Assembly (NCBI GenBank): GCA_044337705.1
Contig: JBIINB010000004.1
Location: 14,893-78,892 of the forward strand
Reading direction: 5' to 3'
DNA length: 64,000 bases
Source: JBEISR01 sp044337705
GTDB taxonomy: Bacteria > Planctomycetota > Planctomycetia > Pirellulales > Pirellulaceae
Positions 1-8,677 of the stretch are shown here, piece after piece. Position 1 is the stretch's first letter. Each line of letters begins with the position of its first letter. Below the pieces are notes generated by a model, which was given only the letters and a program-made list of their open reading frames with translations, was not told the DNA's origin and made no database searches. A program made the position numbers and the translations under genes.

Positions 1-316
1 TCCAGGCGATGATGGACATGCGGGAGCCACTGGCTCGCATAGCAGCCAAGACATCGGGGCGATGTCGCATCATCGTAGCAACCCAGTAAGCCGCTTCCTT
101 CAACGCAAATGGGCTCACATGATCCGATGCGACAATCATGTAACCGTCGACAGTGATCTGCTGCTTATAGAAATTGGGGACTTCCGAATCGGCTTCCGGA
201 ATCGTGATTTCAGAAATCGGAAGGGGTGTTTGAGCCGGAAGAGGAGAGGATGGAAGCGTCGTCGTCACGCTTGCCAGGAAGAAAATCCAAAAGCATACAT
301 GCAGTGGGCATCGCAT
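1..316 (-). CDS. Secreted protein of unknown function, N-terminal part only
   Basis: This minus-strand frame is open from an ATG at 316 to the left edge, so only the first 105 residues are visible. The protein starts with a basic residue and a hydrophobic stretch (about residues 2-28) ending in LPAQ, a good signal peptide, so it is probably exported. The mature part contains QQITVDGYMIVASDHV and then KEAAYWVATMMRHRPDVL and SGSRMSIIAW. From memory this resembles a family of secreted planctomycete proteins without an assigned role; I could not check this. No clear Shine-Dalgarno precedes the ATG. It lies downstream of the DUF11-like gene on the same strand, with a gap of 126 bp. Real gene: fairly sure, because the frame shows a signal peptide and well-formed protein sequence. 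Function: unknown. Confidence 0.65.
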   Translation of the reverse strand, partial: MRCPLHVCFWIFFLASVTTTLPSSPLPAQTPLPISEITIPEADSEVPNFYKQQITVDGYMIVASDHVSPFALKEAAYWVATMMRHRPDVLAAMRASGSRMSIIAW

Positions 317-442
317 AAAGTATCCGATCCGATAGGGGCCAGAAAACCTGATCGGAGAGGACTCGTTGCACGTCCCTCCCCAGGGCTTATTCTATCGGTT
401 GTCGGATCGAGCGGATGGTTGCGGCGACCACGGGATGGATGA

Positions 443-3106
443 TCAGCGAGCTGATGCCGGTGGAGCAACCGGTGGAGCAACCGGTGGAGCAACCGGTGGA
501 GCAACCAAACCGACTGGGGAGCTGGGGCGATCTGGTCGAGGTGCTGGATTGGATCTGGCGTCGCTTCCCTCGATGAATCGAGTCGATTCTTCCTGGCTCC
601 ACTGGGCATCCCCTTGCGAGCTGCTCACTTCGGCGCGGAAGCGATGGGTGCCGGGTCTGGATGCCTTGGCAGCGATCGCAAGTCGAATCGATTGGCCCGG
701 CTCCAATTTTTCAACTGCTTCAAATAGTACCTGTCCGGGAACCATGCGATTGGCATGGCCGCTCGCCTCAATCGGTTCGATGCCATCGGAAAACTGAGCC
801 ACCACAACAATATCGCGGGCAGTGGAGTGCCCTTGGTTGGTGATCATCACCTCATAGACAGCCGGTTTGTCGGTGGATGCTGGAGCGGCTGGGTCGCGAA
901 CTTGAAGCTGTAGGTCGGTGACCGCCTCGGCCTTCATCACGCAAGATGCAGTAGCGGCTGCCCCCGCGCTTCCGACCGCTTGCGATTTCCATGCGATCGT
1001 GCCTTCTCGCTGGCAGGCAACCACCAGGCCCCTCTGCCGACTCGACCCAGCCTGGAGAGGATCTTCCTGCCACTGGATCGTTCGACCTTCGACCGTGGCT
1101 CCCTTGGGTGCCTCAATCAGATCGACTCCATCAGGCAGTTCCAGGGAACATTGGATCGAATCGATCGCCATATCGCTGGGGTTACTGAGGTGCAGGGTCC
1201 ATTGCGCGGTGGCGCCGACAAAACTGGTTTCGGGAGCGGCCCAGGAGAGGTCCAAAGAACCCTGTCGGACGGCGACATCGATCGTCGATTTGGCCTCCAG
1301 GGAGCCGGCAGCGCCTTCTGCTGCGACCGATACGGGAATCATCCCGGAGTGCTTGAAATCGAGTTCGACCTCGACGACCTCTTCGGCGCCAGCAGGAATC
1401 GTCCCGATCGGAAGCATGCTTTCGGCGAGTGAACCGGCCTTTACCATCAGTTGGACAGCTTCTGCAGGAAGAGTCCCTGGGTTCTTGACCCGGACCCGGA
1501 AAATCTCGGGACGTCCGAAGACGACTTGGGAGGGCCCTTCCAGAGCGACCTGAAGCTGGGCGGCAGCGACTTGAAGCGGAAGGGAACCGGTTTGTGGGAG
1601 CGCTGTCCACTCGATCTCGGCAGCGAACAGCTCCGGCTTGGAAGCTTGCAATTGGAAGGCAAGCCGCTTTTCTGTAGCTCCTGGGAGCTGATCGACCTGC
1701 CAGACCAATTGGCGCAGTCCTTCCGATTGGTCGATCAATACCTGCTCGTTCGCTTCCGGAATCGACATCGCAACAGCGTCCGGCACGCTCACCTGAATCA
1801 ACATTCCCTCGACCGGCTGACGTCCTCGGTGGGATACAACCAGTTCGAAGGTGGCGGGCCGATCCATCGGAACTGTCTCCGGGCCCACAACACGCACGTC
1901 AATCGCTGGCAGATGCATCGCTAGTGCCGAAGGTGTTTTCTTGGATGCCAAGGGAGCGAAATCTGAAGGTGCCACGGGGGCGCTGGATGGAGGGGGCGAG
2001 GCGTCGGACGGTCTCAGTTCCATCGGCGCTGGTTCCATCACTTCAGGAAGACCTGGTAGCGCCATCAATCTGGAATCGTTTCCTGCGGATGACTCCAGTT
2101 TGGAAGGAGGCACTACAAGACTCGAAGGGAGCGGGGACATAGGGGTAGATGGAAGGACCGAATCTTCATTCTGGACTGCTGGATTCAGATCGTTTGTGTT
2201 GACCCGCACCATTTCCGCTGGGCGTGTGGGACTGACGGCTGGATTGGTGGTCTGGGTAGCCGATGAATCGGGTTGGGCGGCCGCACGGGAGGGGACCGGA
2301 CGTCGCGGTACGCTGGGCCAAGCGGCCTCGGTCAAAGGACGATCAAGGTTGAGGAAGGATTCCCCATTGGCAGGCGACTCCTGCAGATTCTCAGGGGGAT
2401 TCGAGGACGGCGATGGAGTCTTTGACAGGGGCTCCCGCTTCAACTGCTCGACCGCATCGGTGGCAGGCGTCGGCGGTTCGTTGAAGGACAAGCGTGGGGA
2501 GGGAACCTCGTCGACACCAACCGACTTGCCCGAGGCTCGGCGACTGGAAGACTTAGGTGACAGCGAGGTCACCGGTCGCGATTCGATCCGAGGCTCGCGG
2601 TCGAGAAGGCCGGCATTTTCGGAATGCTGGGATGCACTGGGAGTGTTGATGGACGAATTCAATGCTGCATCTAGCGGTGGAGCTGGAGCGGCGGTTGCCT
2701 CGGGGTCGACCTGGGGCGGTGCAGGCAGGTCAGAGATCGAAGAATCGCTGGGGGGGGTCGGCAAGGACGGCAACTCCTGCATGACTGCCGGTTGACTCGA
2801 GAACGGCTCTAACGGAACTCTGCGTCGCGGCGTACCCTTTCTCGCAGCCTCATCGGCTCGCATCTGCCTCGAGTCGTCACCACCAAACCACTTGTCTGTG
2901 GCCGATCGGAATTGTTGGAAGAAACCACCTCTCGCTTTCGGAGAAGAAACCGCTGCGGAAGAGGAGGAGCCACCTCGCTGGGAGACCTGGTCGGCGCGGG
3001 AATTGGGCGACCTTTCCCCCTGGAATCCAAGTGCCGAGGAGCCACTTGAAAAGCACAAAAGGATGCTCACGACGGTCAGGATGCTCCGACCTGTAACGTC
3101 CGCCAT
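443..3106 (-). CDS. Secreted DUF11-like repeat protein with Pro-rich tail
   Basis: The start was set at the ATG at 3106 because GGAG lies about 9 bases upstream. The longer frame reaching 3175 lacks such a site. The product is 887 residues. Residues 1-26 form a signal peptide (MADVTGRSILTVVSILLCF, then SSGSSALGFQ). Residues ~30-400 are low-complexity Pro/Ser/Glu-rich sequence. From ~400 onward come three to four beta-rich modules with phrases such as VQLMVKAG, VQLSNP-like segments and GPSQVVFGRPEIFRVRVKNPG, typical of the DUF11/conserved-repeat family of surface proteins. The protein ends with four copies of VAPP encoded by a perfect 12-bp repeat. Likely secreted or cell-surface structural protein. 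The domain family is inferred from pattern only; no catalytic motif is visible. Confidence 0.75.
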   Translation of the reverse strand: MADVTGRSILTVVSILLCFSSGSSALGFQGERSPNSRADQVSQRGGSSSSAAVSSPKARGGFFQQFRSATDKWFGGDDSRQMRADEAARKGTPRRRVPLEPFSSQPAVMQELPSLPTPPSDSSISDLPAPPQVDPEATAAPAPPLDAALNSSINTPSASQHSENAGLLDREPRIESRPVTSLSPKSSSRRASGKSVGVDEVPSPRLSFNEPPTPATDAVEQLKREPLSKTPSPSSNPPENLQESPANGESFLNLDRPLTEAAWPSVPRRPVPSRAAAQPDSSATQTTNPAVSPTRPAEMVRVNTNDLNPAVQNEDSVLPSTPMSPLPSSLVVPPSKLESSAGNDSRLMALPGLPEVMEPAPMELRPSDASPPPSSAPVAPSDFAPLASKKTPSALAMHLPAIDVRVVGPETVPMDRPATFELVVSHRGRQPVEGMLIQVSVPDAVAMSIPEANEQVLIDQSEGLRQLVWQVDQLPGATEKRLAFQLQASKPELFAAEIEWTALPQTGSLPLQVAAAQLQVALEGPSQVVFGRPEIFRVRVKNPGTLPAEAVQLMVKAGSLAESMLPIGTIPAGAEEVVEVELDFKHSGMIPVSVAAEGAAGSLEAKSTIDVAVRQGSLDLSWAAPETSFVGATAQWTLHLSNPSDMAIDSIQCSLELPDGVDLIEAPKGATVEGRTIQWQEDPLQAGSSRQRGLVVACQREGTIAWKSQAVGSAGAAATASCVMKAEAVTDLQLQVRDPAAPASTDKPAVYEVMITNQGHSTARDIVVVAQFSDGIEPIEASGHANRMVPGQVLFEAVEKLEPGQSIRLAIAAKASRPGTHRFRAEVSSSQGDAQWSQEESTRFIEGSDARSNPAPRPDRPSSPVGLVAPPVAPPVAPPVAPPASAR
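459..506. repeat. Four perfect tandem copies of a 12-bp unit
   Basis: The unit GGTGGAGCAACC is repeated four times without a mismatch. On the minus strand it encodes the VAPP repeats at the C-terminus of the DUF11-like protein. The unit is a multiple of three, so copy-number change would lengthen or shorten the tail without a frameshift. Confidence 0.9.
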
Positions 3107-3547
3107 CGCTGGGCTCCTGCGCGGGAAGAGGCGGTTAGTACGAACCGTACCATCACGTTTCGGGAATGCTGGCACTTGCCAGGCCGAATCCGCCCTTCAT
3201 CCGGTATCGGTTGAATCGATTGTAGAGATTGAATCGATTCTTCCGATTCGTCTGCAGGGGGCATCCGATGGTAGGCAAGTCGATGCCACGCCCGGCTGCT
3301 TATGCAAAGGATCCCACAAATCATCAACACGACGACTCGACTCCCAAGATCCAACAGACCCGTGTTCAGCAATCGAAAAAAATGCCCATTCGATAGGTGC
3401 TCCATGCCAGCGCGAGGAGATTTGCCTTCGAAAGTGGATTCCCGGATCGGACGACCAAAGAAGTTCAGAGTTTGCTCAGGGCGGTCGCCAAACTGAAACA
3501 GATCGCACTCCCCTAAACTGAAGGCACCCCCGCAGGGATTATTTTTT

Positions 3548-3638
3548 CCCAATCGGTGCCAGGCACGAACTAGAAGGAGATTCCACCCCAAAGGGTTGGC
3601 CACCACCGTCTAATGAATTGCTATCCAAGTAACACGAG
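3548..3638. repeat. REP-like dispersed repeat, copy 1
   Basis: Bases 3548-3596 (49 bp) are identical to 3661-3709. The core GTGCCAGGCAC is a perfect 5-bp inverted repeat around one base. Downstream, TTGGCC and ATGAATTGCTATCCAAG (3611-3638 region) match copy 2 again with a few transitions. Confidence 0.85.
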
Positions 3639-3641
3639 AAT

Positions 3642-3673
3642 GACCCCAATCGGTGCCGACCCCAATCGGTGCC
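3642..3673. repeat. Tandem 16-bp duplication at the copy 1/copy 2 border
   Basis: GACCCCAATCGGTGCC occurs twice head to tail (3642-3657, 3658-3673). The second copy runs into the start of repeat copy 2. Confidence 0.85.
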
Positions 3674-3807
3674 AGGCACGAACTAGAAGGAGATTCCACC
3701 CCAAAGGGTGGGTTGTCTGTTTAGAGGATGGAGCTGTTTTTGATAGCGTCGACAAGTTGGCTGGTTGGCCGACACCTTCCGATGAATCGCCATCCAAGCA
3801 ACAAGAG
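3661..3807. repeat. REP-like dispersed repeat, copy 2 with internal insert
   Basis: It starts with the same 49 bp as copy 1. About 58 bp are then inserted between AAAGGGT and TGGCC, after which the copy 1 order resumes (GATGAATCGCCATCCAAG at 3781). It is either a longer version of the same element or copy 1 is a deletion derivative. Confidence 0.8.
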
Positions 3808-3950
3808 GGTCTTATTTTGCTTCAAAGCAGCTGAATTTAACATGCAAACATTGGGTTGCGGATTTCGTCATCGATTAGCGATTACGACTCCGGGAACAAG
3901 TTCCAGTGGGGGGTAATTTCTGGTGGGAGTCCGGAAAGGTGGGTGGCACG

Positions 3951-3980
3951 AATTGGGATTTCGCTAATTGGGATTTCGCA
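3951..3980. repeat. Tandem 15-bp repeat
   Basis: AATTGGGATTTCGC followed by T, then the same 14 bases followed by A. It lies in non-coding sequence; no function is evident. Confidence 0.8.
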
Positions 3981-4446
3981 CTTCTTTTTGGGGGTGATTG
4001 ATGGCGGCAGCGCGGATGCGATTCTGTATCAAAATGCAGCACGTGGTGTTTTGATGCTGATTGGATTGGCTACAGACACCGGCGGAAAGCTGTGCCGCAA
4101 AGCAGTTCGGCAGAAATTCGCTTAGCGGGTGGAGACCATCAGTGACCTTCAAATTGGAACGATTTCAGCGCCCGCGCCATATGCCAGCACTTTTCCTTCG
4201 GAAAATCGCTGTTTTGAGGCAACGTCGGCCTGGGGTTTGCATCGATAGTGGATTCGATTCGCTCAATTTTCGTCCAACCGATCTGGCGCTGGTTTCGTCG
4301 TGTTTCAGGGAGCCAGGTACCCGCTGGATTTGAATCGGATTTTCAGCTTTCTTGTAGAACCTGAAGTCCGAGCAAATAAGATGAATACGATTCGGTCAAG
4401 GAACGCTCTTTCGGTATTCGTGGGAGCAGGTCTGGGAGCATAAATT

Positions 4447-7400
4447 ATGGTTGTTCGTCGTTGGTCGGTTTGGTGCACGTTGGCTCTCAGCTGCCTAGGA
4501 GGTTCCCAGGCGTTGGAGGCTGGTAGTTCTGCACTAGGCCCCGTATTGGCAGCATCCCAGCAGTCGCGAAGTCTCGACTCGAGGATGGCAACCTACAGCG
4601 GGGATGATGGAATCATCCATTTTGCTTTAAGTCTTCGTGCTCGGGAGCTTGGCGAACCTCGCGGCGTGCCCACGGTGATTCTCGTCGATACTTCGGCCAG
4701 CCAGACGGGCCAGATCCGCCGCGATTCGTTGGCGGTGGTGGATGCGCTGATCGCTGGAATGGACTCTGGTTCGGAAGTGGCGATTCTTGCCTGCGATGTT
4801 TCGCCGGTTGATCTTTCGGGTGGTCTCCACCGTCTTGGGGAATCGGTCATCGAGCATGCAACAGCTAGCCTTCGGGACCGAGTTCCTCTTGGCGCTACCA
4901 ACTTCAAAGCAGCTCTCGAATCGGCAATCGAACTGCTCGCCGACCGGACCGATGGCGCGATCATCTATGTGGGTGACGGAGTTCATCGTTCTCAGCTTTT
5001 CGAACAGGAATCGATGGCGAATTTGGTCGATAGGCTGCGAGAGCGTCGAGTTTCTGTCCATAGTTTGGCGATTGGTCCTTTCTACGATGTAGCACTTCTT
5101 GCCTCCTTGGCTAGTCACACCGGAGGGACTGTGCTTATTCGAGATCGAATCGAAGCGACCACTCAGCAGATCGGAAACCATCTGGCTCAAGCTACCTCGG
5201 CCCCAATTTTCTGGCCGCAGACACTAGATGCTTCGCAACCTTGGGCCAGTCGCTTTCCTGAGGCGATCCCCCCGATCCGGTCGGATCGTGACTCAATTCT
5301 TTTAGGCAGCCTTCCGGAGGCATCTTGGAACGGCAAAGTGACGCTCCAAGGCACGCTGGCAGGGGAGCCAACGACGTTGGCCTGGGATGTTCAGTCGGAG
5401 CCATCTCATCCTGATTTTGCCTTTCTTCCGTTGGTGGTGGAGAAGGCAAAAAAAGATCTCGGTCTGATGCTTCCAATCGCCGGTTCGCAGGCTCTGAAGG
5501 AACTGGGGGATGTCCTTGCCGCCAGCTCCCTGGAATTAGTCAAGTCGGGTCGGTTTGCACTCCAGTCCGGCGACGCCAAGGGGGCATTGGAGATCGCCAA
5601 CGAGGCTTTGCGTCGAGACCCTGACAACGCCGAGGCATCTTCGCTGCGCGACGCTGCCCGAAAGCGATTGGAAGAGGCTCGCTTGGTGCGTCCAGTGGTT
5701 TTTGTGCAGGCGCCTCCTGGCGATCAAGTGGCACCTCCGGTTGTGGATGGTTCCGTGATTCCACCGGCTGCAGGAGGAGCGGTTCAGCCGGGGGTTGCAC
5801 CTCCATTGCCCGGACAGGTATTCTCGCCCGCTCCTGGTTTGGATGACTTTTCCTCCGGTGGAGATCTTCTGGCCGAAGAAGAGGGCAATCGACGGCGTGT
5901 CTCGCAGCGAATGGAAGCAGAGGTCCGGAACCAGATTCGCGAGGCGAATCGAACGATTGTGAATGATCCCTCAGCAGCGATCGCCAACCTGAAGGCTCTG
6001 CAGGCTGAAGTTCGAAGGACCTCGGAATTGGATCCGGGGCTTCGATCGCAGCTGGAGTCGATGCTTGGTTCGACTCTCCAGGCGGCTGCAAGGCGTGAAC
6101 GAGCTAACCGGGACCGACAGGCGCAGGCGGACCAGGCAGCCGCTGCAGCCAATGCCTCCCGCCGCTTGCTGGATGAGCGGAACCGAAAGGAGTACTCGAT
6201 ACAGCAGTTGGTGGAGCGATTCAACTCGCTCATGCAGCAGCAGCTGTTCGCTGAAGCGAATTCGGATATTGCGCCGGTGGTGAAAGATCTGGCCCGAGAC
6301 AGCGTCATTGCACGCGTTGTCGAACTGGAATCGAGCATCGCTGCCAATCAGCAGTTGATGGAAGATGTCGTCGATCGGCGGAGGCGGGCGTTTGTCGATG
6401 CACTGTACTTGAACGAGGCAGCGGCGATTCCATTCGTCGATGAACCCCCTGTTGTCTATCCTCCGCCCGAAGTCTGGCGAACCTTGACGGCTCGCCGCGA
6501 GCGATTCGCATCGATCGATCTTTCCAGCGGTAGCAGCAAGTCCGAGCAGTTGATTTACGATTCGTTGAAGCAGAAGGTGAATGTCGATTTTCGGAATCGG
6601 CCTCTTCGCGATGTGGTCGACGATCTCTGCAAGCAGGCAGGTGATGTTCCTTTCTACATCGATGATGCCGCTCTCGAAGAAGCCGGCCAGAACGCTGACG
6701 ACCAAGTAACTCGGACTCTACCCGATGTCTCTTTCCGTTCCGCCTTGCGATTGATTCTCGAGCCGCTCGATTTGACCTATGTGATTCAGGACGAAGTGCT
6801 GAAGATCACGACCAAGGACAAGTCGGAGGCCGCTATCGTCAAAGTCTATCCCGTAGGTGATCTGGTAGTCCCGGTCTTCCCTATCGGCGGCGGCATGATG
6901 GGCGGTATGGGCGGTGGTATGGGCGGTGGTATGGGTGGCGGTATGGGTGGCGGTATGGGCGGCGGTATGGGCGGTATGGGCGGTGGTATGGGCGGCATGG
7001 GTGGCATGGGCGGTGGTGGCATGGGCGGTATGGGTGGCGGTGGTGGTATGTTTGCCATCCCCGACCAGCCAACAAAGCCTGCGAAAGCCAACGATGAGTC
7101 GAAGTCATTGACTCAAGCCAAGCAATGGTTGGATGCGATGGAAACCGCCAATGAAAAGGAGCTGGTCGCTCTCCAGAAGGGTCTGCAGGAGTTGGTCGGA
7201 ATCGAATTGATTGCCGCCAAGGAAAAGCTTGGGGTCGAAGGAGGGAAGGCACAGTCGCAGGCTCACTTCCAGACCATCATCGATATCGTCCAGGAATCGC
7301 TGCGTCGTGGTTACCCTCAGTCGTGGATGTATGAGGCACTAAGCCTTTCGATGCAGGCTTGCGATTATCCGTCTCAGGATGTGTACCGAGTGCTGATGTC

Positions 7401-8556
7401 GGCCGTCGACTTCTCGGGAGAAGTGCAAGACTCCTTGAGGATCGCCAAGTACCTGATCCAGCAAGGGATGAAAAAGGAGGCACTCCATCTACTGCACGAT
7501 GTTGCGATTGGAAATCCTCTGATGGTAGAGCCTTACGAATTGGGGCTCCCACTGGCTCGCGAACTGAACGATCTGGATGGCCTGCGATGGACGTGTGTTG
7601 GAATTCTCAAGCAAGCTTGGTCTGAAGAAAAGGTTTCGATTTACGAGAATGCCCAGCTATCGGCAAGAGCAACATATCTGCAGTTGGTCAAGAACAAGCG
7701 ACCGATGGAAGCCAAGGCCTTTGAGAACCAGATCAAAGCTGCCATGGCTCGAGATCTGGTCATCCGCGTCAGCTGGACCGGAGAAGCGGATATCGATCTG
7801 ACGGTGGCCGAGCCGGCAGGGACTGTCTGCTCCCTTACCAACCCCCGAACGGTTTCGGGCGGTATCTTGATGGGAGACGGTTCGCCAGCACAGGTGCCTG
7901 AGAATGGAACCTATTCGGAAACCTACATCTGCCCTCAGGGGTACGCTGGGCAGTACCGCATCCTCCTCAGGAAAGCTTATGGAGATGTTGCCGCAGGCAA
8001 GGTGACTGTCGATTTGCTGACCGATTTCGGAACTCCTGATGAGCGTTATGTTCGAAAGCAGATACCGCTGGACGATAAGGACATCTTGATCGATGCGATG
8101 GTCAAGAACGGACACCGAGATGTCCCGATCGTCGAAGCTCAGATCGCAGACCTCCAGAACAAACGGCTGGAGGCAGGACGCGCTGTACTGGCCCAGCAGT
8201 TCATGGGAGGCGGAAGTTCCAGCGGGTCGAGCGCCGCCGAGTGGTATGAGTGGCAGCAGAGGCTTCTGGCAGGTGCCACTGGCAGTTTCCCGCTCCGAGG
8301 CGCCGTTGGATACCGTCCCGAAATCACCTTCATGCCTCAAGGCACCTTCATGATGGCTCGCGCCGTCATCTCTGGTGACCGTCGGTATGTCCGCGTCTCC
8401 CCAGCTCCCTTCTTTATGGATATTCTCGCCGTCGATACCTTCAATTTCATCACCGGCGACAGCACCTCGGGCGGTGGTGGACTTGGTGGCGGTGGCGGCG
8501 GTGGTGGATTCGGAGGCGGTGGTGGATTCGGCGGCGGTGGTGGTGGTGGGTTCTGA
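4447..8556 (+). CDS. Large secreted von Willebrand factor A protein with Gly/Met-rich linker
   Basis: The 1369-residue product starts with a signal peptide (residues 1-23) at an ATG preceded by GGGAG. A VWA domain follows (~75-230) with a complete MIDAS signature: DTSAS at 81-85, the Thr in LGATNF and the Asp in YVGDG. Residues ~360-400 look like a TPR pair (LQSGDAKGALEIANEALRRDPDNAEA) and ~480-650 is a coiled-coil-like helical segment. Residues ~715-815 (FRNRPLRDVVDDLCKQAG to LDLTYVIQDEVLKI) resemble the STN/secretin N-domain. Then comes a GGM/GMGG low-complexity stretch (~815-870), a helical region, a beta-rich region and a C-terminal poly-Gly/Phe tail. Probably an exported adhesive or scaffold protein. 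Partner and substrate are unknown. Confidence 0.85.
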   Translation: MVVRRWSVWCTLALSCLGGSQALEAGSSALGPVLAASQQSRSLDSRMATYSGDDGIIHFALSLRARELGEPRGVPTVILVDTSASQTGQIRRDSLAVVDALIAGMDSGSEVAILACDVSPVDLSGGLHRLGESVIEHATASLRDRVPLGATNFKAALESAIELLADRTDGAIIYVGDGVHRSQLFEQESMANLVDRLRERRVSVHSLAIGPFYDVALLASLASHTGGTVLIRDRIEATTQQIGNHLAQATSAPIFWPQTLDASQPWASRFPEAIPPIRSDRDSILLGSLPEASWNGKVTLQGTLAGEPTTLAWDVQSEPSHPDFAFLPLVVEKAKKDLGLMLPIAGSQALKELGDVLAASSLELVKSGRFALQSGDAKGALEIANEALRRDPDNAEASSLRDAARKRLEEARLVRPVVFVQAPPGDQVAPPVVDGSVIPPAAGGAVQPGVAPPLPGQVFSPAPGLDDFSSGGDLLAEEEGNRRRVSQRMEAEVRNQIREANRTIVNDPSAAIANLKALQAEVRRTSELDPGLRSQLESMLGSTLQAAARRERANRDRQAQADQAAAAANASRRLLDERNRKEYSIQQLVERFNSLMQQQLFAEANSDIAPVVKDLARDSVIARVVELESSIAANQQLMEDVVDRRRRAFVDALYLNEAAAIPFVDEPPVVYPPPEVWRTLTARRERFASIDLSSGSSKSEQLIYDSLKQKVNVDFRNRPLRDVVDDLCKQAGDVPFYIDDAALEEAGQNADDQVTRTLPDVSFRSALRLILEPLDLTYVIQDEVLKITTKDKSEAAIVKVYPVGDLVVPVFPIGGGMMGGMGGGMGGGMGGGMGGGMGGGMGGMGGGMGGMGGMGGGGMGGMGGGGGMFAIPDQPTKPAKANDESKSLTQAKQWLDAMETANEKELVALQKGLQELVGIELIAAKEKLGVEGGKAQSQAHFQTIIDIVQESLRRGYPQSWMYEALSLSMQACDYPSQDVYRVLMSAVDFSGEVQDSLRIAKYLIQQGMKKEALHLLHDVAIGNPLMVEPYELGLPLARELNDLDGLRWTCVGILKQAWSEEKVSIYENAQLSARATYLQLVKNKRPMEAKAFENQIKAAMARDLVIRVSWTGEADIDLTVAEPAGTVCSLTNPRTVSGGILMGDGSPAQVPENGTYSETYICPQGYAGQYRILLRKAYGDVAAGKVTVDLLTDFGTPDERYVRKQIPLDDKDILIDAMVKNGHRDVPIVEAQIADLQNKRLEAGRAVLAQQFMGGGSSSGSSAAEWYEWQQRLLAGATGSFPLRGAVGYRPEITFMPQGTFMMARAVISGDRRYVRVSPAPFFMDILAVDTFNFITGDSTSGGGGLGGGGGGGGFGGGGGFGGGGGGGF
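6889..7053 (+). repeat. Imperfect GGCGGTATG-type coding repeat
   Basis: Short units of GGC/GGT and ATG codons alternate for about 165 bp and encode a GGMGGGMGG-type linker inside the VWA protein. The repeat is in frame throughout, so it is low-complexity coding sequence. Confidence 0.85.
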
Positions 8557-8589
8557 CGTCGCAATCGTCCAAACCAAAGATTACTTCCG

Positions 8590-8621
8590 AGAGGCCGCGA
8601 CCATCGCGGCCTCTCTTTTTT
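8590..8621 (+). terminator. Rho-independent terminator of the VWA gene
   Basis: An 11-bp perfect stem (AGAGGCCGCGA / TCGCGGCCTCT) with a 3-base loop is followed by CTTTTTT, starting 34 bp after the stop codon. The opposite strand lacks a T-run after the stem, so it should act only on the plus strand. Confidence 0.9.
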
Positions 8622-8677
8622 GAACGCACTCTATCCTGAATTCCACCGCTCGGGATGAGGGGTAGCAACTAGTCGTA

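Larger units (their letters stand above)
3107..4446. other. 1.3-kb spacer with no supported gene
   Basis: No frame here shows protein-like sequence; the short open frames overlap one another on both strands and have no ribosome-binding sites. The spacer holds a duplicated repeat (3548-3638 and 3661-3807), a tandem 15-bp repeat (3951-3980) and the divergent 5' regions of the two flanking genes. Promoters for the genes starting at 3106 and 4447 must lie here, but I cannot place them. Confidence 0.6.

Noticed and set aside
1851..2795. 314-codon plus-strand frame opposite the DUF11-like gene
   Set aside because: Antisense shadow of Pro/Ser-rich coding sequence; no ribosome-binding site and a Gly/Ser-biased product.
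6889..7053. Regular short repeats that look array-like at first sight
   Set aside because: Units are in-frame Gly/Met codons within a coding region; there are no unique spacers, so it is not a CRISPR array.
7657..8577. 306-codon minus-strand frame opposite the VWA gene
   Set aside because: Antisense shadow; starts in the complement of the poly-Gly tail and has no protein-like features.
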